A stretch of 64,000 nt of DNA from Bradyrhizobium genosp. L (GTDB lineage: Bacteria; Pseudomonadota; Alphaproteobacteria; Rhizobiales; Xanthobacteraceae). Below, in pieces: positions 36,218 through 46,305 of the stretch. The position numbers were made by a program, and so were the translations under genes. The DNA lies in contig NZ_CP061378.1 in assembly GCF_015624485.1 (NCBI RefSeq), positions 310,001-374,000 on the forward strand. The letters are read 5' to 3'. The notes beneath the pieces are model-generated. The model worked only from the letters and a program-made list of their open reading frames with translations. It did not search any database and was not told the DNA's origin. The stretch's first letter is position 1, and every line of letters begins with the position of its first letter.

Positions 36218-37396
36218 CTACGGCCCCACCTTCCGTTGAAACGCCGACAGCACCGCACCGACCGCGAGCATCGCGGCCGAGACGTTCAGCGCAAACGACA
36301 GACTGCCGACCGCGTCGGTGATGGCGCCGACCACGATAGGGCCGAGCGTCTGGCCGATGCCGAAGGCGATGGTCATCGCCGCGATCGCGGTCGGCCAGGC
36401 CTCCGGCGGATAGTTGAATCGCACGAAGGCGGTGGTCGAGCCGACCACGGCGAAGAAGGCGACACCGAACACCAGCGCCGAGATCGCGAGCAGCAGCGGC
36501 GAATGGCCGAAGATCGGCAACGCTGCGCCGAGCGCGTTGACGCCGAGGATGATCGTGGTCGCGAGCCCGCCGCGGTCGAGTCCGAGCACGCGCCGCCAGA
36601 CCCAGGGTGTCACGAAGGCGCTGAGGCCGATCAGGCTCCAGAACGCGCTCTGCGCCGCAGCACCGCCGCCGCCGTCGCGGACATAGGCGATCATGAAGGT
36701 CATGTAGGCGATGTAGCCGGCGCCGAACAGGAAGTACGCCGCGAGGTAGATCAGCACCGGCATGATCGCGAACTTGGTCCGCACGATGCCGCCGGTGACG
36801 CTGTCGGCGTGGAATGGCGCCAGCAGCAGCGGCACCGTCATGAGGCCTGCGAGCAAGGTCATCGCCCACCACACGATCCACCACGAGCCCGCGCCAAAGC
36901 CCTGCAACACGAACGGCGCCACCAGGCCGGATGCGAGGATGCCGATGCCGGGCCCGGCATAGAACAGGCTGAGCAGGAAATTGGCGCGCTCGGGGCGCGA
37001 CTGCGCGATGGTCGCCGCCAGCGCGCCGCCACCGACGAAGCCGACCGCAGCGCCAAGGCCGGCCAGCACGCGCGCGAAGCTCAGCAGGACGAAATTGCCC
37101 GAGACGGCGCAAAGCGCCAGCGACAGCACGCACGCCATCGTCGACCAGCGCACCGATCGCGCGAGCCCGAAACGCTGGATGACGCGGGAGGCGAACAGCG
37201 CGCCGACCAGATAGCCGGCAGCATTGATCGTGTTCATGAAGCCCGCGGCGGAATAGGACCACGCCAGGGTGTCGCGCATGTCGGGCAGCACGAGCGAATA
37301 GGCAAAGCGGCCGATCCCGAGACCAACGGTCGGCGCCAGCGACAGGATGAGGATCAACCGCGCGGGATGCGCGTAAGAGGGGGAGGGGGCTCGCAC
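36218..37396 (-). CDS. YbfB/YjiJ-family MFS transporter
   Basis: The 392-residue protein has 12 hydrophobic segments, with the family N-terminus GLGIGRFAYSLVLPDMRDTL and repeated short polar loops lacking the sugar-porter signature. It begins with a GTG codon (37396) preceded by GGAG. YbfB-type carriers have no established substrate. It is separated from the DMT exporter gene by ~90 bp on the same strand, so co-transcription is possible. Confidence 0.85.
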   Translation of the reverse strand: MRAPSPSYAHPARLILILSLAPTVGLGIGRFAYSLVLPDMRDTLAWSYSAAGFMNTINAAGYLVGALFASRVIQRFGLARSVRWSTMACVLSLALCAVSGNFVLLSFARVLAGLGAAVGFVGGGALAATIAQSRPERANFLLSLFYAGPGIGILASGLVAPFVLQGFGAGSWWIVWWAMTLLAGLMTVPLLLAPFHADSVTGGIVRTKFAIMPVLIYLAAYFLFGAGYIAYMTFMIAYVRDGGGGAAAQSAFWSLIGLSAFVTPWVWRRVLGLDRGGLATTIILGVNALGAALPIFGHSPLLLAISALVFGVAFFAVVGSTTAFVRFNYPPEAWPTAIAAMTIAFGIGQTLGPIVVGAITDAVGSLSFALNVSAAMLAVGAVLSAFQRKVGP

Positions 37397-37485
37397 AATC
37401 TACTCCGGCAACGGAGCCATTGTGACAGGCCGCGCCGGTCCTGCCCAGCGCCTGATGCGGCAACACTGTCTTGCGGAACGGGCAA

Positions 37486-38349
37486 TCACGCGATCAGCAC
37501 CAGCGCGACGCCGATCACGGTCAGCAAGGTTCCGGCGACGATCCGCCAGGTGATCTCGACATGTTTGAGCGCCATCGCGCTCAGCGCCACGGTGACCAGC
37601 GGATAGATCGCGGCGAGCGGCGCCACCAGCGTGATCGGGCCGTTGCGGACTGCGGCGAACAGGCTGAGCGCACTGAGCCCATTGCTGATCCCGGTCAGCG
37701 TGAACCAGAGCCGGCCCTCGCGCGGCGCCTGGACCATGAAGCTGCCCTTGCGGATGCGCTGCACGCTCAGCACCACCAGCGAGGACATGATGTAGCCGAC
37801 CAGGCAGGCCCAGAGCGGGCTCGGCCAGATCGCGAGCCCGATCTTGGCGAGCGGTGGCGCGATGCCGCGCACCAGCGCGCTTGTGAGCGGCAGCAGCAGC
37901 GCCCAGCTGCGCCAATGGCCGAGGTCGCGCGGCCGGGTCACGGTAATCACGGCTGCGCCCGCGACCGCGACGACGAGGCCGATCAATTGTTGCGGTTCGA
38001 GCGGCTCGTGCAGCAACACCACGGCGGCGGAGACCGCAAACAGCGGTGCCAGATTGCCGAGCGTCGAGGTGATGACCGGTCCGAGCGCCCGGTTCGACGC
38101 AAAGGTCAGCAATGTCAGCGCAGCCGGAAAGAACAGGCCGATCGCCATGAAGACCGGCAGGCCGCGCCAGACCACCGGCTCGCCGTGCAGCAGCAGCGGC
38201 GACAGCAGCAGGAAGAGGAGCGTGAAGGAAGGCACGCTGATCGCGGCACCCGACAGCGGCTCGACGGTGCGCAAGCCGAGCTGCGCCAGCACCACGCCTG
38301 CGCCGAGGAAAATGGCCGAAGCGAAGGCGTAGACGATGGCTGCGGTCAT
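37486..38349 (-). CDS. DMT-superfamily (EamA) transporter
   Basis: The 287-residue protein has ten membrane helices in two EamA halves. The first half includes [19 protein letters not shown] and the second ends with [20 protein letters not shown]. Such proteins usually export amino acids or related metabolites. The substrate is unknown. Confidence 0.87.
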   Translation of the reverse strand: MTAAIVYAFASAIFLGAGVVLAQLGLRTVEPLSGAAISVPSFTLLFLLLSPLLLHGEPVVWRGLPVFMAIGLFFPAALTLLTFASNRALGPVITSTLGNLAPLFAVSAAVVLLHEPLEPQQLIGLVVAVAGAAVITVTRPRDLGHWRSWALLLPLTSALVRGIAPPLAKIGLAIWPSPLWACLVGYIMSSLVVLSVQRIRKGSFMVQAPREGRLWFTLTGISNGLSALSLFAAVRNGPITLVAPLAAIYPLVTVALSAMALKHVEITWRIVAGTLLTVIGVALVLIA

Positions 38350-38470
38350 GTGGGTCCGTCTTGTTGGCTTCTTGGGGCGTGGCTGGCGGTTTCGGCACCA
38401 TTTGGCCCGGCGCGGTGCGCCTTGCCAATCGGTTCGGGGCGTTTTAGCACTCCCTCGCGACGAAATTGGT

Positions 38471-38560
38471 CGTCATGGCCGGGCTTGTCCCGGCCATCCA
38501 CGTCTTGCCCCTGTCGAGCGAGAGGACGTGGATGCCCGGCACAAGGCCGGGCATGACGAG
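38471..38560. repeat. Palindromic intergenic repeat, family C
   Basis: It runs from CGTCATGGCCGGGCTTG to GGCCGGGCATGACG, similar to 11248-11340. It ends 22 bp before the leuB ATG and so occupies its promoter-proximal leader. Confidence 0.85.
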
Positions 38561-38581
38561 TTGGACAAGGTGATAGACCCC

Positions 38582-39694
38582 ATGGCGACCCATAAACTGC
38601 TGCTTCTCCCCGGCGACGGCATCGGCCCCGAAGTGATGGCCGAGGTGCAGCGCCTGATCGACTGGCTCAATGCGCAGGGCATCGCGACATTCGAGACCGA
38701 GCAGGGCCTGGTCGGTGGCTCGGCCTATGACGCCCACAAGGTGTCGATCTCCGAAGGCGACATGGCCAAGGCTGTCGCGGCCGACGCCGTGATCTTCGGC
38801 GCCGTCGGCGGACCGAAGTGGGACGCTGTTCCCTATGCGGTGCGTCCTGAAGCCGGCCTGCTGCGGCTGCGCAAGGATCTCGGCCTGTTCGCCAATCTCC
38901 GCCCCGCGGTGTGCTACCCGGCGCTCGCGGAAGCCTCGAGCCTGAAGCGCGACGTCGTCGAGGGCCTCGACATCATGATCGTGCGCGAGCTCACCGGCGG
39001 CGTCTATTTCGGCGAGCCGAAGACCATCACCGATCTCGGCAACGGCCAGAAGCGCGCCATCGATACCCAGGTCTACGACACCTACGAGATCGAGCGCATC
39101 GGCCGCGTCGCCTTCGACTTGGCGCGCAAGCGCAAGAACAAGGTGACGTCGATGGAGAAGCGCAACGTCATGAAGTCGGGCGTGCTCTGGAACGAGGTCA
39201 TGACGGCCGTTCATGGGCGGGAATACAAGGACGTCACGCTGGAGCATCAGCTCGCCGATTCCGGCGGCATGAACCTGGTGAAGGCGCCGAAGCAGTTCGA
39301 CGTCATCGTGACCGACAATCTGTTCGGCGACATGCTGTCGGACATTGCGGCGATGCTGACCGGCTCGCTCGGCATGCTGCCGTCGGCTTCGCTCGGCGAG
39401 GTCGATGCCAAGACCAGCAAGCGCCGCTCGCTGTTCGAGCCGGTGCACGGCTCGGCGCCTGACATTGCCGGTAAGGGCCTCGCCAACCCGATCGCGATGA
39501 TCTCCTCATTCGGCATGGCGCTGCGCTATTCCTTCGACATGGGCGAGCTCGCCGACAAGGTCGATGCCGCGATCGCCGCCGTGCTCGCCAGCGGCCTGCG
39601 CACCGCGGATATCAAGTCGGAGGGGACCACGGCTGCGAGCACGACGCAGATGGGCGATGCGATCCTGAAGGAATTGCAGAAGCTATACGCGTGA
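38582..39694 (+). CDS. leuB: 3-isopropylmalate dehydrogenase
   Basis: The 370-residue enzyme carries [11 protein letters not shown] at the N-terminus and the substrate/metal motif [25 protein letters not shown] region near residue 245, with [18 protein letters not shown] after it. It oxidatively decarboxylates 3-isopropylmalate with NAD in leucine synthesis. leuC and leuD lie 10-16 kb downstream on the other strand and are not in an operon with it. The start at ATG 38582 excludes the repeat-encoded extension upstream. Confidence 0.97.
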   Translation: MATHKLLLLPGDGIGPEVMAEVQRLIDWLNAQGIATFETEQGLVGGSAYDAHKVSISEGDMAKAVAADAVIFGAVGGPKWDAVPYAVRPEAGLLRLRKDLGLFANLRPAVCYPALAEASSLKRDVVEGLDIMIVRELTGGVYFGEPKTITDLGNGQKRAIDTQVYDTYEIERIGRVAFDLARKRKNKVTSMEKRNVMKSGVLWNEVMTAVHGREYKDVTLEHQLADSGGMNLVKAPKQFDVIVTDNLFGDMLSDIAAMLTGSLGMLPSASLGEVDAKTSKRRSLFEPVHGSAPDIAGKGLANPIAMISSFGMALRYSFDMGELADKVDAAIAAVLASGLRTADIKSEGTTAASTTQMGDAILKELQKLYA

Positions 39695-39707
39695 GGGTGC
39701 TTGCTTC

Positions 39708-39794
39708 GTAGGGTGGGCAAAGCGAAGCGTGCCCACCATCGCGAGCACGGCTGGTGATGGTGGGCACGGCGCAGCGCGCCTTTGCCCACCCTAC
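39708..39794. repeat. Palindromic intergenic repeat, family B
   Basis: It runs from GTAGGGTGGGCAAAGCG to GCCTTTGCCCACCCTAC, 13 bp after the leuB stop; likely an mRNA end structure. Confidence 0.87.
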
Positions 39795-39811
39795 ATTCTA
39801 CCTTCCCGCAA

Positions 39812-39845
39812 AACAAAAACGGCCGGGACGAGCCCGGCCATTTTC
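39812..39845 (-). terminator. Terminator of the exported protein at 39869
   Basis: The arms GGCCGGG (39821-39827) and CCCGGCC (39833-39839) are followed on the minus strand by GTTTTTGTTTTG. Flanks and stem match the terminator at 15576. Confidence 0.78.
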
Positions 39846-39868
39846 GCATCAGCAGATCGCCAAAAATC

Positions 39869-40273
39869 TCAATACAGCGGGAAGGTCCGCGGATAGCCGC
39901 CGAGATCGGCCGGCGGGCTGAGCGGCTGGCGATCGATCGGGCGGTTGTTGTTCTCGCGCGCGAAGGACGGATAGCCGACGTCAGGCGGGTAGGCGTAATC
40001 GTTGAACTTGCGGTCGCCGGGCAGCACTTCGGTACCGGCATCGAGCCAGGAGCGGGTGGTGACGTAGACGCGGGTGCGCGGGCCCTGCTGGTAGACGCGG
40101 TTCGGACCTTGGGCGCCGTAATAGCGGCGTCCGTCGCGGTCGTATTGCTCCTGCTGCTTGCGCTTGCTCGGCGTCTGCGCGCTGGCCATGGTTGCACCGA
40201 GCGCGGTTGCGGTGACGGCAGCCGCGGCAAGCAACACCACGAGCTTGTTCGCGGCAGGGAATTTCAAGGTCAT
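39869..40273 (-). CDS. Exported hypothetical protein
   Basis: The 134-residue protein has a signal peptide with hydrophobic core VVLLAAAAVTATALGATMAS, cleaved near ASAQT. The mature part is small, basic then Tyr/Pro-rich, with DRDGRRYYGAQGPNRVYQQ and YPPDVGYPSFARENNN. No known domain was recognised. It probably resides in the periplasm or envelope. Confidence 0.78.
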   Translation of the reverse strand: MTLKFPAANKLVVLLAAAAVTATALGATMASAQTPSKRKQQEQYDRDGRRYYGAQGPNRVYQQGPRTRVYVTTRSWLDAGTEVLPGDRKFNDYAYPPDVGYPSFARENNNRPIDRQPLSPPADLGGYPRTFPLY

Positions 40274-40473
40274 CGCATCCTCGTCATTGCGGCCCGTGCG
40301 GGGCTGGCGCGGTCGCCAAAATCGCTTCCAAAGTCAGTCGGATCACATTGTAGCCGCGGTGGATGGCGCGTCACTAGGTCAATTGCGCCACACCGGCCGA
40401 GATAATGCGGCCGGTAGCGCAAAAGTTTCATGAAAACCAGTGCCTTGACCAGTCTCTTGCCACTATGTCGCCA

Positions 40474-41268
40474 TCAAAGGGCGCCGCGCAGCAGCGGGTT
40501 CGCGCTGCCCATGACCCAGTCGGACGAGAGCGCGGCCGAGCCGGAGGCTGCGCAGTCGGTGCGCTTGAGTTCGGCATGCGCGAACAGCGCAGCGAGCCTC
40601 GGATCGTTGCCGGCGGAGAGCAGGGTCAGCCGGTTGAGCATGCAGGTGATCGCGGCGCGCTGGGCCGGCAGGCTCGTGCCCTGGCAGGTCCAGCCGGAGA
40701 TCCGCAAATCAGGCGCGTCGACCTGCTTGAGGAAGCCGAGGCAGGTGCGGCCGCCGGCTTGGCGTGCCTGACGCAGCAGGGTGACGCTGCCGAATTTGCT
40801 GTCGATGATGCCGGCGGCCTCGAGCTCGTGCCCGCCGCTCGGGTCAAGGTGCCCCGCAATCTCGGTGATCCCGGGCGCCGTGGCTTCGCCGCCGGGGCGG
40901 TAGATATCCAGCTCGGCCGCGCGTGTTCCGTCAGCATCGGCCCAGCGAAAGACGTCCTTACGGCCGCCCTCGGGATGCCGGAAGACCTCATAAGTCTCTG
41001 TTTTCTCTTGCGGATCGAGCCGGCTGACGGCGAAGGCGGGAGCCTGGCGGCTGGCCAGGCTCCAACCAGTGGGGGCAGGCGCTGCCATCGCCGTTGCGTC
41101 CGGCAGCTGCTTCCATAGATAATTGCCAAGCGCTGCGAACAGCGCGAGCACGGCGGCATAGGCAAACAGCGGCGAGAGCGTGGCGTAGACCTCCTCGACG
41201 AAGCTCGTCAGCGCCGACGGATTTCCACTAAGGTGGGGCGCGGCCGGACCGGCCTGAAACAAACGCAT
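40474..41268 (-). CDS. Hypothetical protein with one membrane segment
   Basis: The 264-residue protein starts at the ATG at 41268 (a TTG at 41271 is also in frame). A single helix (PLFAYAAVLALFAALGNYLW, about residues 34-53) is followed by a ~200-residue domain. That domain includes TYEVFRHPEGGRKDVFRWAD and paired Cys (RTCLGF, GWTCQG, AITCML, RTDCAA) that could form disulfides in the periplasm. The topology suggests a short cytoplasmic N-terminus. No family was recognised. It is divergent from asd. Confidence 0.72.
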   Translation of the reverse strand: MRLFQAGPAAPHLSGNPSALTSFVEEVYATLSPLFAYAAVLALFAALGNYLWKQLPDATAMAAPAPTGWSLASRQAPAFAVSRLDPQEKTETYEVFRHPEGGRKDVFRWADADGTRAAELDIYRPGGEATAPGITEIAGHLDPSGGHELEAAGIIDSKFGSVTLLRQARQAGGRTCLGFLKQVDAPDLRISGWTCQGTSLPAQRAAITCMLNRLTLLSAGNDPRLAALFAHAELKRTDCAASGSAALSSDWVMGSANPLLRGAL

Positions 41269-41384
41269 CAAAACGCTCTAATGCTACGCAACGTTGTCTT
41301 GACGGGGTTTCTCGCATAGAAGCGCTGCCTCTTCCCTTTCCGCAAGCAGCGGGGGAACGGGCATTTTTCGTCGGAGAGTGAACG

Positions 41385-42419
41385 ATGGGTTACAAAGTCG
41401 CGGTAGTCGGAGCGACCGGCAATGTCGGGCGCGAAATGCTCAACATTCTCGACGAACGCAAATTCCCCGCCGACGAGGTCGTCGTGCTGGCCTCGCGCCG
41501 CAGCGTTGGCGTCGAGGTCTCCTACGGCGACCGCACGCTGAAGGTGAAGGCGCTCGAGCATTATGATTTCTCCGACGTCGACATCTGCCTGATGTCGGCC
41601 GGCGGCTCGGTCTCCAAGGAATGGTCGCCGAAGATCGGCGCGGCCGGCACCGTCGTGATCGACAATTCGTCGGCCTGGCGCATGGACCCCGACGTGCCGC
41701 TGATCGTGCCCGAGGTGAACGCGGACGCGACCGCCGGCTTCACCAAGAAGAACATCATCGCCAACCCGAACTGCTCGACCGCGCAGCTCGTCGTCGCGCT
41801 GAAGCCGCTGCACGACAGGGCGACCATCACCCGCGTCGTGGTCTCGACCTATCAATCGGTGTCGGGCGCCGGCAAGGATGCGATGGACGAACTGTTCTCG
41901 CAGACCAAGGCCGTCTACACCAATGACGAGCTGATCAACAACAAATTCCCGAAGCGCATCGCCTTCAACGTCATCCCCCACATCGACGTCTTCATGGAAG
42001 ACGGCTTCACCAAGGAAGAGTGGAAGATGATGGCGGAGACCAAGAAGATCCTCGATCCCAAGATCAAGCTCACCGCCACCTGCGTCCGCGTGCCGGTGTT
42101 CGTCGGCCACTCCGAAGCCGTCAACGTCGAGTTCGCCGATCCGATCTCGGCGGACGAGGCGCGCAACATCCTGCGCAATGCGCCGGGCTGCCTCGTGATC
42201 GACAAGCATGAGCCGGGCGGCTACGTCACGCCCTATGAGGCGGCCGGCGAGGACGCGACCTATATCAGCCGCATCCGCGAGGATGGCACCGTTGAGAACG
42301 GCCTGTCGTTCTGGTGCGTGTCGGACAATCTGCGCAAGGGCGCGGCGCTCAATGCCGTGCAGATCGCCGAGGTCCTGATCAACCGCAAGCTGATCACCGC
42401 GAAGAAGAAGGCGGCCTAG
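41385..42419 (+). CDS. asd: Aspartate-semialdehyde dehydrogenase
   Basis: The 344-residue enzyme has NADP-binding motif VVGATGNVGREML, the catalytic Cys in NPNCSTAQLVVAL, and the conserved His in RVPVFVGHSEAVNVEF. It reduces aspartyl phosphate to the semialdehyde, the branch point to lysine/diaminopimelate, threonine and methionine. It starts at the ATG at 41385 after GGAGAG. The stop codon TAG touches repeat family F. Confidence 0.97.
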   Translation: MGYKVAVVGATGNVGREMLNILDERKFPADEVVVLASRRSVGVEVSYGDRTLKVKALEHYDFSDVDICLMSAGGSVSKEWSPKIGAAGTVVIDNSSAWRMDPDVPLIVPEVNADATAGFTKKNIIANPNCSTAQLVVALKPLHDRATITRVVVSTYQSVSGAGKDAMDELFSQTKAVYTNDELINNKFPKRIAFNVIPHIDVFMEDGFTKEEWKMMAETKKILDPKIKLTATCVRVPVFVGHSEAVNVEFADPISADEARNILRNAPGCLVIDKHEPGGYVTPYEAAGEDATYISRIREDGTVENGLSFWCVSDNLRKGAALNAVQIAEVLINRKLITAKKKAA

Positions 42420-42520
42420 AGCATGATCCGGAAAAGTGTGAAGCGGTTTTCCGAAAAGATCATGCTCAAAACAGGAGCTGAAGCGCGATGACGATTCATC
42501 CCAATCTCATCGCGCTTTAG
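42416..42520. repeat. Intergenic repeat, family F
   Basis: It has GAGCATGATCCGGAAAAG and an inverted CTTTTCCGAAAAGATCATGCTC-like arm, then a second hairpin GAAGCGCGATGA/TCATCGCGCTT. A related unit is at 50587-50700. It begins at the asd stop codon. Confidence 0.82.
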
Positions 42521-42545
42521 CGGCGGACACGGGGCAGGGCAGGCC

Positions 42546-43100
42546 ATGGCGGAAGAACCGGCGACCTACCGGCCCAATCCGACGCTGAAGCGGGTCGAGA
42601 CCGCCTTCGAGAGCGTACTGTTCAACAGCCGCTGGCTGATGGCGCCGTTTTATTTGGGCCTCGTCGTCAGCCTCGCGGCGCTGCTGCTTAAGTTCTGCAT
42701 GGAGCTGTGGCACTTCGTCCTGCATGTGCCGGACGCCAAGGAATCCGACATCATCCTCGGCGTGCTCTCGCTGATCGACATCTCCTTGACCGGCAACCTG
42801 ATCCTGATCGTGGTGTTTTCCGGCTACGAGAACTTCGTCTCCAAGATCGATCCGGCGGGCCATCCGGATTGGCCGGACTGGATGACAAAGGTCGATTTCG
42901 GCGGGCTCAAGCAGAAACTGCTGGCGTCGATCGTCGCGATCTCGGCGATCCAGGTGCTCAAGGCGTTCATGAACCTCGACACCGCGTTCGATCCGAGCAA
43001 GCTCGCCTGGCTGGTCGGCGTGCACCTCGTGTTCGTGGTCTCAGCCTTCATGCTCGCGATCTCCGATCGCTGGAGCGGCGGCGATCACGGCGGCGAGTAG
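42546..43100 (+). CDS. UPF0114 (YqhA/TIGR00645) membrane protein
   Basis: The 184-residue protein has four hydrophobic segments and the family N-terminus VETAFESVLFNSRWLMAPFY. Further motifs are GVLSLIDISLTGNLILIVVF and SGYENFVSK. The family is conserved in proteobacteria but functionally undefined. It stands alone between asd and the RTX gene. Confidence 0.88.
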   Translation: MAEEPATYRPNPTLKRVETAFESVLFNSRWLMAPFYLGLVVSLAALLLKFCMELWHFVLHVPDAKESDIILGVLSLIDISLTGNLILIVVFSGYENFVSKIDPAGHPDWPDWMTKVDFGGLKQKLLASIVAISAIQVLKAFMNLDTAFDPSKLAWLVGVHLVFVVSAFMLAISDRWSGGDHGGE

Positions 43101-43148
43101 GCCGCTCCACGCGGAGCGGCCGGAATAGCGATCGTCGCGCGCCATCGC

Positions 43149-45980
43149 CTACGCGACGATGTGCCAGCTCGGATCCACGCTGCCTGCACTGGCGATGAGG
43201 TGCGCGCCGCCGATCTGGCCGTTATCCCAGATCGAGACCGCGCCATTGTCGTTGCGCCAGACGATGTCGCTCAGTCCATTGCCGTCGAAATCGCCAGTGC
43301 CGGCGATGTGCCAGCTGGCATCGACGACGCCGGCTGCCGCGATCAGATGCGCGCTGCCGATCTGACCGTTATCCCAGATCGAGACCGCGCCATTGTCGTT
43401 GTGCCAGAGGATATCGGTCTGGCCGTTGCCATCGAAATCTGCCGTGCCGGCAACATGCCAACCGGCGTCGACGGCGCCTGGCGACGCGATCAGATGTGCG
43501 CTGCCGATCTGGCCGTTATCCCAGATCGAGACGGCGCCATTGTCGTTGGTCCAAAGGATGTCGCTGTGGCCGTTGCCGTCGAAATCGCCGGTGCCGGCAA
43601 TGTGCCAGCTGGCGTCGACGGTGCCCGGCGACGCGATGAGGTGTGCGCTGCCGATCTGACCGTTATCCCAGATCGAGACCGCGCCGTTGTCGTTGCGCCA
43701 CAGGATATCGCTGTGTCCGTTGCCGTCGAAATCGCCGGTGCCGGCAAAGTGCCAGCCGTTCGAGATGGTGCCCGCCGGCGCGATGATATGCGCGTTGCCG
43801 ATCTGGCCGTTGTCCCAGATCGAGGCCATGCCGTTGTCGTTGACCCACAGGATGTCGCTGCGGCCGTTGCCGTCGAAATCGCCGGAGCCGGCAAAATGCC
43901 AGCCGTTTGAGATCGTGCCGGCCGGCGCGATGACGTGCGCGCCGCCGATCTGGCCGTCGTCCCAGATCGAGGCCATGCCGTTGTCGTTGACCCAGTTGAT
44001 GTCGTCATGGAGGTTGCCGTCGAAATCGTGCCGCGTCAGCGGCGCGAACACGAAATCGCTGCTGCCGAGCGCGGTCTTGGTGACGCCCAGCAGCGTCAGC
44101 GTATTGCCGGCGCCGAAGTTCAGGACGGTATCGGAGCCTGATTGCGTCGCCAGCGCGAGCGCGTCGTTGAGGCTGTGAAGCCCGGCGAATCCCGCCAGAT
44201 TGATCCGGTCGGTGCCGATGGTGAAGTCGGTGACGGTGTCGGCTCCTCCGCCCGGGCCGTAGACAAATGTGTCGTTGCCGGTCCCGCCGCTCAGGATATC
44301 CGTGCCGCCTCCGCCGCTCAGCGTGTCGTTGCCGACGCCGCCGAGCAGCGTATCGCTGCCACCGCTGCCGATGATGATATCGTTGCCCGCGCCGCCGTCG
44401 ATCGTGAGCCTGATCGGATTGATGCCGAGATTGGCGGCGTTGACGTAGTCGTTGCCGTCGAGCGCATTGACCTGCAGCGCATCGTTCGCCGGCTCGGCGC
44501 CGATGATGGCGATCTGGTCCTGCATGCCGTTCAGCAGGATCTGGCCGGCGCTCTGCGAGATCAGGATCTGGTCGGCGCCGGCGCCGCCATTGGCGATGAC
44601 GGTGTCGGCCGCGCCATCGCCGCCGCCGCCGGACGCCTGCAGATCGATCGTGACGTTGGTGACGTCGGTGCCGGTGAGATCGTGGACGGTGATCGTGTCG
44701 GCGCCGCCGAGCGCCTTGAAGACGATGTTCTCGACGCCATTGATGTCCATCACGATGTTGGCGACGTCGCGGGTGAATTGAACGCGGCTGCCGTTGGCCG
44801 AGATATCGATGCGTTCGTTGACGTTGGCGCCGTTGAAATTCAGGGTGTCGAAGCCGGCCTGGCCCTCGACGGTGTCGCTGCCGTCGCCCGGATTCCAGAT
44901 GTAGGTATCGTTACCGTCGCCGAGCAGCGCGGTGTCGTTGCCGCGGCCGCCCGATACGGTATCGTTGCCGGCGCCGCCCAGGATCAGATCGTTGCCGTCG
45001 CCGCCGATGATGGTGTCGTTGCCATCGCCGCCGTCGATGGTGAGGTGGGTCAGCGCGCCGATGCCGTTGCCGGCCGTGATGGTGTCGTCGCCGGCATTGC
45101 CATGGATGACGATGTTCTCGCTGTTGACGTCGACGTTGAACGGCACGGCATCGACCCGGCTCACGCGCACGAACGTGCCGTTCGCCGTGATGGTGTAGCT
45201 CTGGCCCGCATCGCTGCCGTCGAACGTGACGGTGTCGGTGCCTCCCTGTCCGTTGATCTGGACGGTGTCGCTGCCCGCTTCCATGCCGTCGACGGTGGTT
45301 TGCGCGGCAAGGCCATTGACGATCACTTGGGTGCCGCTCTGGATCACCGAGATCGCGTCGTTGCCCGCGGTGCCGTTGACGACCACGATGTCCGCCGCGC
45401 CGTCGCCGCCACCGCCTGCCGCCTGCAGATCGACCGCAACCTTCGAAACGTTGGTGCCGGTGAGATCGTTGACGGTGATGGTGTCGGCGCCACCCAGCGT
45501 TCTGAGCGCGATGGTCTCGACGCCGTTGAGGTCCATCGCGATGCTGGCGACGTCGCGAGTCAGAAGCGCGTGGGAGCCGTTGGCGGAGATGGCGATCTGT
45601 TCGTTGACATTCGCTCCGTTGAAATTCAGCGTGTCCGAACCGCCGCGGCCGTCGATGGTGTCGCTGCCGTCGCCGGGATTCCAGGCGAACGTGTCGTTGC
45701 CGCTGCCGCCGGTCAACGTGTCGTCGCCGCGGCCCCCGATGAATGCGGTCGCAGGCATTGCGCCGTTGGTCTCGTCGAGACTGATGTTGTCACTGCCGTC
45801 GCCGCCCGAGGCTTGAATAAGACTGGTGTTCGCGACAGTCGCGACATCGCCGGTGATCGGCACTGCGCCGCCGTTGACGATGATGTTCCCTGCGGCGTCA
45901 CGACCGATGATGATCGGGTTGTTGAGGGTATCGCCGAGGATCGAGAGAATGCCGGATGCGAAGCTTGCCGTAATGGCCAT
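43149..45980 (-). CDS. Secreted RTX-type calcium-binding protein with FG-GAP/VCBS-like repeats
   Basis: The 943-residue acidic protein has no signal peptide, as expected for type I secretion. Residues ~80-640 hold clusters of GGxGxDxL/T nonapeptides (for example GGDGNDTIIGGDGNDLILGG), and a ~230-residue block occurs twice (NFNGANVNEQIAISANGS and NFNGANVNERIDISANGS). Residues ~660-943 are six 49-residue repeats with DFDGNGHSDILW and GAVSIWDNGQIGSAHLIA, with calcium-type DxDxNG loops. It probably binds Ca2+ and folds outside the cell. No T1SS genes are adjacent. Confidence 0.9.
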   Translation of the reverse strand: MAITASFASGILSILGDTLNNPIIIGRDAAGNIIVNGGAVPITGDVATVANTSLIQASGGDGSDNISLDETNGAMPATAFIGGRGDDTLTGGSGNDTFAWNPGDGSDTIDGRGGSDTLNFNGANVNEQIAISANGSHALLTRDVASIAMDLNGVETIALRTLGGADTITVNDLTGTNVSKVAVDLQAAGGGGDGAADIVVVNGTAGNDAISVIQSGTQVIVNGLAAQTTVDGMEAGSDTVQINGQGGTDTVTFDGSDAGQSYTITANGTFVRVSRVDAVPFNVDVNSENIVIHGNAGDDTITAGNGIGALTHLTIDGGDGNDTIIGGDGNDLILGGAGNDTVSGGRGNDTALLGDGNDTYIWNPGDGSDTVEGQAGFDTLNFNGANVNERIDISANGSRVQFTRDVANIVMDINGVENIVFKALGGADTITVHDLTGTDVTNVTIDLQASGGGGDGAADTVIANGGAGADQILISQSAGQILLNGMQDQIAIIGAEPANDALQVNALDGNDYVNAANLGINPIRLTIDGGAGNDIIIGSGGSDTLLGGVGNDTLSGGGGTDILSGGTGNDTFVYGPGGGADTVTDFTIGTDRINLAGFAGLHSLNDALALATQSGSDTVLNFGAGNTLTLLGVTKTALGSSDFVFAPLTRHDFDGNLHDDINWVNDNGMASIWDDGQIGGAHVIAPAGTISNGWHFAGSGDFDGNGRSDILWVNDNGMASIWDNGQIGNAHIIAPAGTISNGWHFAGTGDFDGNGHSDILWRNDNGAVSIWDNGQIGSAHLIASPGTVDASWHIAGTGDFDGNGHSDILWTNDNGAVSIWDNGQIGSAHLIASPGAVDAGWHVAGTADFDGNGQTDILWHNDNGAVSIWDNGQIGSAHLIAAAGVVDASWHIAGTGDFDGNGLSDIVWRNDNGAVSIWDNGQIGGAHLIASAGSVDPSWHIVA
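43150..44030 (-). repeat. Six tandem 147-bp coding repeats
   Basis: The unit spacing of 147 bp is seen directly, for example GTCGTT at 43395 and 43542 in equivalent places. Units near the 3' end of the gene are the most similar to each other. Coding repeats this close can expand or contract by recombination. Confidence 0.85.
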
Positions 45981-46305
45981 GGTGGTATGCCTCCGTCGAA
46001 AATCGCCTCAGAATGCCAAGTGCAACGCGATTCGACGGGCTACCGGCCATGCCGCTCGCGGAAGTGACGGCGCAACGAAAGCGCCGCACGGGCAAGAAAG
46101 GATCAGGTCGGAAAATATTCGTGCGCCAGGGATCAAGATTCTGTGCGCTGGATCACTGTAGCGCGCCGCGGCGTGTGCGTGGCGCCCTCGTTACGGCGTA
46201 GCCGGTGACGCTTCGTCGCACCCGGTCGGCCGCCGGATCGGGCGAGCGCGAGGTCGAGAATGAGTTCAGTGGGGTGAAATCCGAAGCCGAGGCGACGGAG
46301 CCGGC
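45981..46305. other. Gap upstream of the RTX gene
   Basis: This 325-bp region is presumably the RTX promoter. It contains no supported frame, and I see no defined operator or terminator. Confidence 0.5.

Noticed and set aside
43150..44030. Regular repeats resembling an array
   Set aside because: The 147-bp period is coding and in frame (49 residues) within the RTX gene; there are no short repeats with unique spacers, so this is not CRISPR.
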